Assembly: GCF_034670005.1 (NCBI RefSeq)
Contig: NZ_JAXMOH010000011.1
Coordinates: forward strand, 1-64,000
DNA length: 64,000 nucleotides
From: Thalassobius sp034670005
GTDB lineage: Bacteria > Pseudomonadota > Alphaproteobacteria > Rhodobacterales > Rhodobacteraceae
Direction: 5' to 3'
Shown piece by piece: positions 25,854 through 33,935 of this stretch (the stretch's first letter is position 1; each line of letters opens with the position of its first letter). The position numbers and the translations under genes were made by a program. The notes beneath the pieces were generated by a model that saw only the letters and a program-made list of their open reading frames with translations, searched no databases and was not told the DNA's origin.

Positions 25854-27168
25854 AGGCGCCGCGCTGCCGGCGCAGCTTTTCGAAATAGTCCAGCCGCTTT
25901 TTCAATTCCCGCTCGAAGCCGCGTTCAACAGGCAGGTAGAAGCTTTGCCGGCGCATTGTTTCAGGGAAATAATTCTGCCCAGAAAACCCGTCCTCGGCAT
26001 CGTGATCATAGGCGTAGCCAGCGCCAAAGCCCTGTTCCTTCATCATCTTCGTCGGTGCATTCAGGATATGTTTCGGGGGCGGTTCGCTACCAGATTTTCG
26101 GGCGCTCGCCCGGGCGGCCTTGTAGGCGATGTAAACCGCGTTGCTTTTCGGGGCCAACGCCAGATAGGCCACCGCCTGCGCCAGTGCCAGTTCACCTTCG
26201 GGACTGCCCAGCCGTTCATAGGTTTCCCAGGCCTGCAGGCAAAGATATTGCGCCTGCGGGTCGGCCAAACCGATATCCTCGACCGCCATCCGGGTGATCC
26301 GCCGCGCCAGAAAGCGCGGATCTTCACCACCTTCCAGCATCCGTGCAAACCAATACAGCGCCGCATCCGGGTCGGAGCCACGCACAGATTTGTGCAGCGC
26401 CGAAATCAGGTTGTAATGCTCTTCGCCCGACTTGTCATATTTTGCCGCCCGCTTCATCAGCCGCTGCGATAGCGCCTCCACCGTCAGCTTGTCTTTGACG
26501 GTCCAGGCTGCCACCTGTTCAATCAGGTTCAGCAGCGCCCGACCGTCGCCATCGGCCATTTCCAACAACGCTTCGCGCGCAGGCCCATCCAGTGGCAAAG
26601 CCCGGTTTAATTCCTTTTCCGCCCGCTGTGCCAGACGTTCCAGATCGGCCAGTGCCAACCGTTCCAGCACCAGAACCTGCGACCGGCTGAGAACGGCGGC
26701 GTTCAGTTCGAAACTGGGATTTTCCGTGGTCGCACCAACCAGAAGGATGGTGCCGTCTTCCATATGCGGCAGGAAACTGTCCTGCTGCGCCTTGTTAAAG
26801 CGATGGATTTCGTCGACGAACAGAAGCGTCCCCTGCCCGGTCTGACGCCTGAGCCTGGCCGCTTCGAACACTTTCTTCAGATCCGGTACACCGGTAAAAA
26901 TCGCGCTGATCTGCACGAAATGCAGATCGGTTTCATCCGCCAGAAGCCGCGCGATGGTGGTTTTGCCCACCCCCGGCGGCCCCCAAAAGATCAATGAAGA
27001 CAGACTGCCCGAGCCCAGCATTACACCCAACGGCGCCTCTGGCCCCAGAACCTGATCCTGACCGATCACCTGCGCCAGCGTCTGCGGCCGCAGACGATCC
27101 GCCAGCGGCCTATGCGCGCTGCTGTGTTGGTCCGGGTTACCGGGGGCGGGATCGAACAGGTCGGCCAT
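25852..27168 (-). CDS. rarA: Replication-associated recombination protein RarA (MgsA)
   Basis: 438 residues. A clamp-loader-like AAA+ ATPase acting at stalled forks. Features are the N-terminal RPLADRLRPQTLAQVIGQ, Walker A WGPPGVGKTT, Walker B LLFVDEIHRFNKAQQD, sensor 1 GATTENPSFE, and the C-terminal MgsA tetramerisation region with HKSVRGSDPDAALYW and PEGELALAQAVAYLA. Three bases separate it from the Deg protease gene upstream on the same strand. Confidence 0.95.
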   Translation of the reverse strand: MADLFDPAPGNPDQHSSAHRPLADRLRPQTLAQVIGQDQVLGPEAPLGVMLGSGSLSSLIFWGPPGVGKTTIARLLADETDLHFVQISAIFTGVPDLKKVFEAARLRRQTGQGTLLFVDEIHRFNKAQQDSFLPHMEDGTILLVGATTENPSFELNAAVLSRSQVLVLERLALADLERLAQRAEKELNRALPLDGPAREALLEMADGDGRALLNLIEQVAAWTVKDKLTVEALSQRLMKRAAKYDKSGEEHYNLISALHKSVRGSDPDAALYWFARMLEGGEDPRFLARRITRMAVEDIGLADPQAQYLCLQAWETYERLGSPEGELALAQAVAYLALAPKSNAVYIAYKAARASARKSGSEPPPKHILNAPTKMMKEQGFGAGYAYDHDAEDGFSGQNYFPETMRRQSFYLPVERGFERELKKRLDYFEKLRRQRGA

Positions 27169-27171
27169 GTT

Positions 27172-28551
27172 TCACAGCCTGAACCGGATCACCAGCCGCT
27201 GCAAGCCGCGCTGCACGTCGAAGGCCAGGCGCTGTACCCGACCCGACAGGGCCTTTTCGACATCCTTGGTGGTTTCGACCGTTTTACCGTTAATCACATG
27301 CAGGATATCGCCGGATTGCAACCCGACCCGCGCCCCATAAGGGCCGGGCTTTTCGACCATTACGCCGGTGCTGCCCAAGGGAAGGCCGTATTCGGCCAGA
27401 ATGGCGGGGTTGATATTGGAAACTTCCAACCCCGGCAGCGCCGTCTTCTTGTTCAGCACCCGGGTATCGCGTTTCGGGGTGTCGGGGGCCGCGATCAACC
27501 TGACACCAAATTCCTTGTTTTCCCCATCCCGGAACCGGGTTACCGGCACCTCCTGGCCCAGCCCCACCACCGACATGCGGAAAATCATCTCGGCGGGTGT
27601 GTTCACCGGTTGTCCGTCTACCGCCGTGATAACATCACCCGGGGCAAACCCCGCCTGCAGGAACGGGCTGACGGGGTGCAGCCCCGAAATCAGGATGCCG
27701 CCGGGGCGGTCAAGCCCGAGGCTGGCGGCGATATCGGCATCTACCGGTTGGCCGTTCATCCCGGCCCAAGGGCGCAGGAACCGATCATGGCCTTGCCGAG
27801 CCTGCGCCACGAATTGCGCGACAAGATTGGAAGGAATGGCAAACCCGATCCCGTTCGATCCACCCGAGCGGGTCAGGATCGAGGTATTGACGCCAATCAG
27901 GCGGCCGTTCACATCAATCAGCGCGCCACCGGAATTACCCGGGTTGATCGGCGCATCCGTCTGCAGGAAATAGCCGCGTCCATTGCCGGTCGCGGTGCCC
28001 GATCGCGCCAGCCCCGACACGATGCCGCTGCTGACGGTCTGACCGACCCCGAACGGGTTACCGATGGCCAGTGCCAATTCGCCCACCTCTACGCCGTCAC
28101 TGTCGCGCAAGTCCAGAAACGGCATGTCGCGGGCACCGTCCAGCGAAAGGATCGCCAAATCGCTTTCTTCATCGGCGAGAACCACTTTTGCGTCGAATTC
28201 GCGCCGGTCATTCAGCACCACGCGGATTTCCGCCGCATCTCCGACCACATGGTAATTCGACACCACATAGCCGTCTTCGGACAGGATCACCCCGGATCCC
28301 AGTGAATTTTGCACCTGAGGCCGGACTTCGCCGAAATCCCGGAACATCCCGCGAAAGAACGGATCGTTCTGGAACGGGCTTTGCCGGGCCTGAACGATCC
28401 GCTTGGCATAGATATTCACCACTGCGGGTGTGGCCTGCTTCACCAAGGGGGCAAAGCCCAACTGAATTTCCATCTGGCTTTTCGGAACCTTGGTATCCGC
28501 CACCACAGGGCTGGCAAGGATAAGAAGAATGGAAATCAGGATACGCAGCAT
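27172..28551 (-). CDS. Deg/HtrA periplasmic serine protease
   Basis: 459 residues. Signal peptide (MLRILISILLILASPVVA), trypsin-like domain with catalytic H101 (VVSNYHVV), D131 (ESDLAIL) and S207 (NPGNSGGA), then two PDZ domains (about 265-355 and 375-455). It degrades or chaperones misfolded envelope proteins. Shorter than E. coli DegP and without the long LA loop, more DegQ-like, but the exact paralogue cannot be fixed. Co-directional with rarA, likely one transcript. Confidence 0.92.
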   Translation of the reverse strand: MLRILISILLILASPVVADTKVPKSQMEIQLGFAPLVKQATPAVVNIYAKRIVQARQSPFQNDPFFRGMFRDFGEVRPQVQNSLGSGVILSEDGYVVSNYHVVGDAAEIRVVLNDRREFDAKVVLADEESDLAILSLDGARDMPFLDLRDSDGVEVGELALAIGNPFGVGQTVSSGIVSGLARSGTATGNGRGYFLQTDAPINPGNSGGALIDVNGRLIGVNTSILTRSGGSNGIGFAIPSNLVAQFVAQARQGHDRFLRPWAGMNGQPVDADIAASLGLDRPGGILISGLHPVSPFLQAGFAPGDVITAVDGQPVNTPAEMIFRMSVVGLGQEVPVTRFRDGENKEFGVRLIAAPDTPKRDTRVLNKKTALPGLEVSNINPAILAEYGLPLGSTGVMVEKPGPYGARVGLQSGDILHVINGKTVETTKDVEKALSGRVQRLAFDVQRGLQRLVIRFRL

Positions 28552-28653
28552 TTTGGTCCGCCTTTCATTGACTTGCCCCTGATATGCGAAGCGACGGGCC
28601 GGATTGCAAGCACCGAAGGCCCCTCCACGCGGCAGGAGCCTGCACGGTTCCCT

Positions 28654-29718
28654 TTAACCGGCCCGACGCAATGGAAGGGACCGGCGCTTTTCCACCGCCT
28701 TCGCCATCTGTTTCAACGCGATCACGGTGTCGTCCCAACCAAGGCAACCATCGGTGATCGATTGTCCATAGACCAGCGGCGCAGTTCCCAGTTCCTGCCG
28801 TCCGGCCACAAGGTGGCTTTCGACCATCACCCCGGTGATGCGCCCGTCACCTGCCGCGATCTGAGTGGCCACATCGGCCAGAACCAGCGGCTGTTTTTCG
28901 GGGTCCTTGTTGCTGTTGGCGTGGCTGGCATCAATCATTACCTGCGGGCGGATACCGTCCTGTTGCGCCTTTCGGCAGGCGGTTTCGACCGAGGCCGCAT
29001 CGTAATTTGTCCCGCCGCCACCACGCAGGATGACATGGCAGTCGGGATTGCCGCTGGTGGCGGCAATGGCAGCACGACCGTTTTTGCCCAATGCCATGAA
29101 GTGATGCGGTCGCGCGGCCGAACGCACCGCGTCGATGGCGATCTGGACATTGCCCCTTGTACCGTTCTTGAACCCAACCGGGCAGGACAGCCCCGACGCC
29201 ATTTCGCGGTGGATCTGGCTTTCTGTAGTCCGCGCACCGATGGCGGCCCAGGCCATCAGGTCAGAAATGTATTGCGGCACGGACGTATCGAGGAATTCGG
29301 TCCCCACCGGCAGGCCCATCCCATTGATATCGAGCAACAACCTACGCGCCATTTCCAGCCCCTCATTGATCCGGAACGATCCATCGAGTCGGGGGTCGTT
29401 GATCAACCCTTTCCAGCCGCCAATGGTACGGGGTTTTTCGAAGTACACCCGCATGACGATTTCCAGCGTATCAGACAGGTCATTTCGCAACGGTTGCAGC
29501 CGCTTGGCATAATCCATCGCGGCTGCCGGATCATGAATAGAACAGGGACCGACGACGGCAATCAAACGATCATCCGCCCCCCTGAGCACGTTTTGAATGG
29601 CCGCGCGCCCGTCCAGCACGGTCTGGGCGGTGCGGGCGGCGACAGGCAGCCGCGCGGTCAGGTCTTCGGGCGAAACCAGCTCTTGCATGCTGGTGATACG
29701 TAGGTTTTCGGTTTCCAT
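28654..29718 (-). CDS. aroG: DAHP synthase, class I (AroG/AroF type)
   Basis: 354 residues. Condenses phosphoenolpyruvate and erythrose 4-phosphate, the committed step of aromatic amino acid synthesis. Class I-alpha motifs are AVVGPCSIHDP, MRVYFEKPRTIGGWKGL, GARTTESQIHREMASG, GFKNGT, ILRGGG and DASHANSNKDP, which include the metal and PEP ligands. The ATG at 29718 follows AAGGAAGCCCAGAAA; an in-frame GTG-like extension lies upstream but crosses the terminator tail. The leader carries a complete aromatic-codon attenuator, described separately, so expression should fall when Trp, Phe and Tyr are plentiful. Which of the E. coli isozymes it matches is not decidable, so the symbol is generic. Confidence 0.92.
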   Translation of the reverse strand: METENLRITSMQELVSPEDLTARLPVAARTAQTVLDGRAAIQNVLRGADDRLIAVVGPCSIHDPAAAMDYAKRLQPLRNDLSDTLEIVMRVYFEKPRTIGGWKGLINDPRLDGSFRINEGLEMARRLLLDINGMGLPVGTEFLDTSVPQYISDLMAWAAIGARTTESQIHREMASGLSCPVGFKNGTRGNVQIAIDAVRSAARPHHFMALGKNGRAAIAATSGNPDCHVILRGGGGTNYDAASVETACRKAQQDGIRPQVMIDASHANSNKDPEKQPLVLADVATQIAAGDGRITGVMVESHLVAGRQELGTAPLVYGQSITDGCLGWDDTVIALKQMAKAVEKRRSLPLRRAG

Positions 29719-29752
29719 TTTCTGGGCTTCCTTGTCGGGGCCCCGGGCGGAC

Positions 29753-29777
29753 AAAAAAACCGCCCAGCGGGGCGGTT
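29753..29777 (-). terminator. Attenuator terminator before aroG
   Basis: Perfect 8-base stem AACCGCCC/GGGCGGTT with a four-base loop, directly followed on the minus strand by seven Ts (opposite 29753-29759). It lies between the leader peptide and the aroG ribosome site, so it can stop transcription before the gene. Confidence 0.85.
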
Positions 29778-29844
29778 GGTGTGATGTCTGCTGTCTGATC
29801 CTAGTTCAGAACGCGTTGACCCCTCCGACCGCCGGTTGGCTCGG
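29771..29844 (-). promoter_or_regulatory. Protector and antiterminator segments of the aroG attenuator
   Basis: Segment 1 CCGAGCC (29838-29844) can pair with segment 2 GGCGGTCGG (29825-29833) with a two-base bulge. Segment 2 can instead pair with segment 3 CCAACCGCC (29771-29779), eight of nine positions, which contains the 5' arm of the terminator. Segment 1 begins at the codon right after the Trp-Phe-Tyr-Phe-Tyr run. A ribosome stalled there would cover segment 1 and favour the 2:3 antiterminator. Confidence 0.75.
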
Positions 29845-29883
29845 ATAAAAATAAAACCAGACTGCGGCAAAAGTTTGGGTCAT
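29806..29883 (-). CDS. Aromatic leader peptide of aroG
   Basis: An ATG (29881-29883) opens a 25-codon frame ending in TGA (29806-29808). Codons 9-13 read TGG TTT TAT TTT TAT, that is Trp-Phe-Tyr-Phe-Tyr, a density of aromatic codons not expected by chance and matched to the product pathway of the downstream gene. The peptide starts MTQTFAAV and ends NAF. The ribosome site is weak (GGGAC just before ATG), so initiation could be inefficient or from a near-leaderless transcript. The frame is too short for ordinary gene finders. Its only likely role is to time the ribosome over the attenuator. Confidence 0.8.
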   Translation of the reverse strand: MTQTFAAVWFYFYPSQPAVGGVNAF

Positions 29884-29965
29884 GTCCCGGACGCTAAGGG
29901 GGATTCGTGGCGCTGTCATCACAAAAAATGCGAATATCGTCGTTCCGGGCAAAAGGTGGGCAAAG

Positions 29966-29991
29966 AAAAACCCCCGCCAATGGCGGGGGTT
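29966..29991 (-). terminator. Terminator of the alpha operon after rplQ
   Basis: Minus-strand AACCCCCGCC/GGCGGGGGTT stem, three-base loop, followed by TTTTTC, 25 bases after the rplQ stop. It separates aroG transcription from the ribosomal operon. Confidence 0.88.
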
Positions 29992-30015
29992 CCATCTGGT
30001 CCGAGACCGGATATC

Positions 30016-30435
30016 TTATTCTGCGTCGGCAGCTTCAGCTTCCAGGCGGGCTTTGTCGCCAGCACCTTTGGCAGCCGGATCACGGTCGACGAATTCGATG
30101 ATCGCCATCGGGGCCATGTCGCCATAGCGGAAACCCGCTTTCAGGACGCGGATGTAACCGCCCTGACGATCCTTGTAGCGCGGGCCCAGGATGTCGAACA
30201 GTTTCTCGACATACTGGTCCTGCTTGAGCTGCGATGCGGCCTGACGGCGGGCATGCAGATCGCCACGTTTGGCCAGCGTGATCAGCTTTTCAACGATCGG
30301 GCGCAGTTCCTTGGCTTTCGGCAGGGTGGTTTTAATCTGTTCATGTTCGATCAGCGAACCGGCCATGTTGGCCCACAGGGCCTTACGGTGTTCATGGGTT
30401 CGGTTCAGGCGGCGGTAACCACGAGCGTGACGCAT
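30016..30435 (-). CDS. rplQ: 50S ribosomal protein L17
   Basis: 139 residues. N-terminal MRHARGYRRLNRTHEHRKAL and the TTLPKAKELRPIVEKLITLAK region are diagnostic for L17 of the large subunit. The C-terminal tail past residue 120 is Ala/Glu-rich, as in related species. Last gene of rpsM-rpsK-rpoA-rplQ. Confidence 0.97.
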   Translation of the reverse strand: MRHARGYRRLNRTHEHRKALWANMAGSLIEHEQIKTTLPKAKELRPIVEKLITLAKRGDLHARRQAASQLKQDQYVEKLFDILGPRYKDRQGGYIRVLKAGFRYGDMAPMAIIEFVDRDPAAKGAGDKARLEAEAADAE

Positions 30436-30572
30436 TTTCTATCTCCTAATATCGCGTTTTGCTTTGTCTGGCCGGCGATGCGTGTCACCGGCTCTCCTTG
30501 GGGCAAGGCCCTGTATTTCCCCGGCAACCCGGGCATTCAGTGTTGAGAGGGCGGGGTTTCCCCCGCCGCAAC

Positions 30573-31589
30573 TCAGAAAGCGTCTTCGAATTTCTTGGCC
30601 AGATCTTCGATATTGTCCGGCGGCCAATCTTCAACATCCATACCCAGATGCAGGCCCATGCCCGACAGCACTTCTTTGATCTCGTTCAAAGATTTGCGGC
30701 CGAAGTTCGGGGTGCGCAGCATTTCTGCTTCGGTTTTCTGGATCAGATCGCCAATATAAACGATATTGTCGTTCTTCAGGCAGTTGGCCGAACGCACAGA
30801 CAGTTCCAACTCGTCTACTTTCTTCAGCAGCAGCGGGTTGAATTCCAGACCGTCATCTTCGTCCTGACGGCCAGCGGCTTCGGGTTCTTCGAAGTTGACG
30901 AAGATCGTCAGCTGGTCCTGAAGGATGCGCGCCGCATAAGCGATGGCATCTTCCGGGGTGACCGAACCGTCGGTTTCGATCTTCATGGTCAGCTTGTCAT
31001 AGTCCAGAACCTGACCTTCACGGGTCGGCTGCACGTCGTAGCTGACTTTCTTGACCGGCGAATAGATTGCGTCGATCGGCATCAGGCCGATCGGTGCGTC
31101 TTCTGGTTTATTGCGGTCGGACGGTACATAGCCCTTACCAGTATTCACGGTCAGTTCCATGTACAGATCGGCCCCATCGTCGAGGTGGCAGATCACGTGT
31201 TCTTTGTTCAGGATCTCGATCCCAGCGCTGTCGCTGATGTCGCCCGCGGTGACAACCGACGGACCTTTGGCGTTGATCGACAGCCGCTTCGGCCCTTCGA
31301 CTTCCATCCGCAGCGACACGCCCTTGAGGTTCAGAACGATGTCTGTCACGTCCTCGCGAACACCGGCCACGCTGGAGAATTCGTGCAGAACGTTATCGAT
31401 CTGCACGCTGGTGATGGCCGCGCCCTGAAGCGAGCTCATCAGCACGCGACGCAGCGCGTTGCCCAAGGTCAGACCGAATCCGCGTTCGAGCGGTTCAGCG
31501 ACCAGAGTGGCCTGACGAGTCGGGTCATTGCCCGGCTTCACATCAAGCTGTGTCGGCTTGATCAATTCTGCCCAATTTTTGTGGATCAT
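30573..31589 (-). CDS. rpoA: RNA polymerase alpha subunit
   Basis: 338 residues. The N-terminal assembly domain contains EPLERGFGLTLGNALRRVLM and the flexible linker leads to the C-terminal domain with LELSVRSANCLKNDNI, the helix-hairpin-helix region that contacts UP elements and activators. The ATG at 31589 gives the standard MIHKNWAELIKP start; an upstream in-frame start is a false extension. Confidence 0.97.
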   Translation of the reverse strand: MIHKNWAELIKPTQLDVKPGNDPTRQATLVAEPLERGFGLTLGNALRRVLMSSLQGAAITSVQIDNVLHEFSSVAGVREDVTDIVLNLKGVSLRMEVEGPKRLSINAKGPSVVTAGDISDSAGIEILNKEHVICHLDDGADLYMELTVNTGKGYVPSDRNKPEDAPIGLMPIDAIYSPVKKVSYDVQPTREGQVLDYDKLTMKIETDGSVTPEDAIAYAARILQDQLTIFVNFEEPEAAGRQDEDDGLEFNPLLLKKVDELELSVRSANCLKNDNIVYIGDLIQKTEAEMLRTPNFGRKSLNEIKEVLSGMGLHLGMDVEDWPPDNIEDLAKKFEDAF

Positions 31590-31699
31590 GCGTCCCTCCA
31601 TTCCTGTCCTGTCCCCATGTCCGAAGGCCAAGACGCCCGAGGTTTCAAAATGACGTACTGGGGCCGTGCGGATGCACAGCCCCAGTTGATAAGATGTTC

Positions 31700-32092
31700 T
31701 TAGACCCGGCGGCGTTTCGGCGGGCGGCAGCCGTTATGCGCGATCGGGGTCACATCACGGATCGAGGTGATGTTGAAACCGACAGCAGCCAAAGCGCGCA
31801 GCGCCGATTCACGGCCCGAACCGGGACCCTGAACTTCGACTTCCAGGGTTTTCACACCATGTTCCTGAGCCTTCTTGCCTGCATCTTCTGCAGCCATCTG
31901 AGCGGCATAGGGGGTCGACTTACGCGAGCCCTTGAAGCCCATGGTGCCGGCCGACGACCACGAAATGGCGTTGCCCTGCACGTCCGAGATCAGGATCTTG
32001 GTGTTGTTGAAGCTGGAGTTCACATGTGCGACGCCAGTTGCGATATTCTTGGAGACCTTTTTCTTGGCCCCACGACGGGTATCACGTGCCAT
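31700..32092 (-). CDS. rpsK: 30S ribosomal protein S11
   Basis: 130 residues. HVNSSFNNTKILISDVQGN and GPGSGRESALRAL near the rRNA-binding platform, then the C-terminal NGCRPPKRRRV, identify S11. Lies 15 bases after rpsM and about 110 before rpoA. Confidence 0.97.
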   Translation of the reverse strand: MARDTRRGAKKKVSKNIATGVAHVNSSFNNTKILISDVQGNAISWSSAGTMGFKGSRKSTPYAAQMAAEDAGKKAQEHGVKTLEVEVQGPGSGRESALRALAAVGFNITSIRDVTPIAHNGCRPPKRRRV

Positions 32093-32107
32093 TGGTAGCT
32101 ACCTCCC

Positions 32108-32476
32108 TTACTTCTTCTTACCGGCAATGGCCTTTGCGGGGCCTTTGCGGGTACGAGCGTTGGTGTGGGTACGCTGACCGCGCACAGGAAGGTTGCGGCG
32201 ATGGCGCAGACCGCGATAGCAGCCCAAGTCCATGAGACGCTTGATGTTCATCTGAACTTCACGACGCAGGTCACCTTCAACGGTGTAATTGGCGTCGATA
32301 TGTTCACGGATGGCCAGAACTTCGGCATCCGACAACTCGTTAACCCGGCGGGCTTCGTCGATGTTGACGGCCTCGCAAATGGATTTAGCCGAGGAGGGGC
32401 CGATTCCGGTGATATATGTGAGGGCGATGGGAACCCGTTTGGCGGTCGGGATGTTTACGCCGGCGATACGTGCCAC
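32108..32476 (-). CDS. rpsM: 30S ribosomal protein S13
   Basis: 122 residues. MARIAGVNIPTAKRVPIALT, the helix-two-turn-helix region and the GLRHRRNLPVRGQRTHTN motif identify S13 of the small-subunit head. It is now the first gene of the alpha operon because a BLUF gene separates it from adk; its own promoter lies at 32632-32660. Confidence 0.97.
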   Translation of the reverse strand: MARIAGVNIPTAKRVPIALTYITGIGPSSAKSICEAVNIDEARRVNELSDAEVLAIREHIDANYTVEGDLRREVQMNIKRLMDLGCYRGLRHRRNLPVRGQRTHTNARTRKGPAKAIAGKKK

Positions 32477-32879
32477 GTGTCACTTTCCTTTTCGTTGCGG
32501 TTCCGTAGCTCCAGAACCTTTTTTCACAACGTAAGCCCGACGCTATTCTTCGCCGGGCCTCAGCTGATCAGGTGATCTGCAAGACGGGCAAATCCCGCGA
32601 TGCAAAAATGATTCTCTCTCCGAGATGAGGGTAGGTAGGAGGATTTTTCCACAAGGTCAAGGCCGGATTCCCGAAAGGAATTGGGGCCTATCAAAGCAGT
32701 ACTGTTGATTGGACGCCTCTGCAGCGATGCGGGCATTCAAAAAGCGTTCGCAATACAGGTCGCACTGAAGTGTTGTCGCGTTCGATTTCATCGCGCTGCT
32801 CTTACATCGCCTTTACAGCCACCGAAATTGTTCGCTATCCTCACAAGTCCGATTTGTATGTCCCAAGTAGTAGGTTAAC
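32477..32879. other. Intergenic control region between rpsM and the BLUF gene
   Basis: 403 bases without a gene. It holds the rpsM promoter (32632-32660) on the minus strand and, toward the right, the upstream region of the divergent BLUF gene. No repeat, RNA gene or conserved short frame is evident. Confidence 0.6.
32632..32660 (-). promoter_or_regulatory. Promoter of rpsM-rpsK-rpoA-rplQ
   Basis: TTGACC (32655-32660), 17-base spacer, TACCTA (32632-32637). The -35 is strong and the -10 is weak, as often at ribosomal promoters of this group. Confidence 0.6.
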
Positions 32880-33278
32880 ATGTTTCAATTGCTTTACTCC
32901 AGCAAACCCCTTTTCAACGCTGGCAGCCGTCAAGACGAAGAAATCTTACGCGCTGCGTTACAACACAACATCGATCAAGACATAACCGGCTTCCTTCTTC
33001 GGGACGTGTCGACCTTCTATCAGGTGCTGGAAGGGCCCGAAAAATCCATACTCGGTCTGTTTGAGACGATCAAAAGGGATTCGCGACACAAGGACGTTCA
33101 ACGGGAAGGCTTCTGGGAAATAGAACGCCGATCATTCGGCCACTGGGCGATGGGATATCGCTGTTTGACATCCGAACTGGTGTCTTGCGAAACACTGCCG
33201 GAATCTGTCGGCGCCAAGCGGGGAGAGGCGATACGTAATTCGATCATCCGTATCGCCAAACCCGGTTTTTCTGCTTGA
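32880..33278 (+). CDS. BLUF-domain blue-light photoreceptor, single domain
   Basis: 132 residues, almost all one BLUF domain with a short C-terminal tail. FAD-binding and photocycle residues are in place: Y6 (LLYSS), N30, DITGFLL, the key glutamine Q48 (FYQVLEGP), and the semi-conserved W89 and M91 (HWAMGY). BLUF proteins bind FAD and change hydrogen bonding on blue light. With no output domain, it would act through a partner protein, as short BLUF proteins such as PixD do. It lies on the plus strand between rpsM and adk, inside the ribosomal cluster and opposite to it, with 15 bases to the adk stop. No obvious partner is adjacent. Confidence 0.88.
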   Translation: MFQLLYSSKPLFNAGSRQDEEILRAALQHNIDQDITGFLLRDVSTFYQVLEGPEKSILGLFETIKRDSRHKDVQREGFWEIERRSFGHWAMGYRCLTSELVSCETLPESVGAKRGEAIRNSIIRIAKPGFSA

Positions 33279-33293
33279 TTTGCTAAAGCAGTT

Positions 33294-33935
33294 CTAGCCA
33301 AGAATGTCGGAAATCGCCGCTTGCACACCCTCGATCTCGCCCAGACCGTCCACGGTGCTTAGCTGACCCTTGGCATAGTAATACCCGATCAGAGGTGAGG
33401 TTTTCTTGTAATATTCCATCAGGCGCTGCTTGAGGCTTTCCTCATTGTCATCCGCCCGGCGTTTCTGGCTGCCGCCACCGCAATTGCTGCATTTGCCGTC
33501 GGCAGGCCACGGCTTGGTCTCGTCGTGATAAACTTCGCCACAGTTGCTGCAAGTCGACCGACCGGTGATGCGCGACACCAACGCAGCGTCATCCACCTGC
33601 ATTTCGATCACTGCATCCAGGTTTTCACCCTTCTCGGACAGCAATTCGGCTAAAGCATCCGCCTGCCCCAAGGTGCGGGGAAAACCGTCAAAGATAAAAC
33701 CGCCCGCCTTGTCGCCTTCCAGCTTCTCGCGGATCAGGCCGATCACGATTTCGTCGGTGACCAGATCGCCGCGCGCCATTACATCGGCCACGATCTTGCC
33801 CATCTCGGTGCCGCTATCCTTGGCTTCGCGCAGCATGTCGCCGGTCGAAAGCTGGATCATGTTACGGGTTTCCACCAAATGGCGGGCTTGCGTTCCTTTG
33901 CCCGCTCCTGGCGGTCCAAGCAGAATAATATTCAT
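33294..33935 (-). CDS. adk: Adenylate kinase
   Basis: 213 residues. Catalyses ATP + AMP to 2 ADP. P-loop GPPGAGKGT (7-15), NMP site DGFPRT, and a LID carrying a four-cysteine zinc site (C129, C132, C149, C152). The four bases at its start overlap the secY stop (ATGA), the canonical secY-adk pairing. Confidence 0.97.
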   Translation of the reverse strand: MNIILLGPPGAGKGTQARHLVETRNMIQLSTGDMLREAKDSGTEMGKIVADVMARGDLVTDEIVIGLIREKLEGDKAGGFIFDGFPRTLGQADALAELLSEKGENLDAVIEMQVDDAALVSRITGRSTCSNCGEVYHDETKPWPADGKCSNCGGGSQKRRADDNEESLKQRLMEYYKKTSPLIGYYYAKGQLSTVDGLGEIEGVQAAISDILG

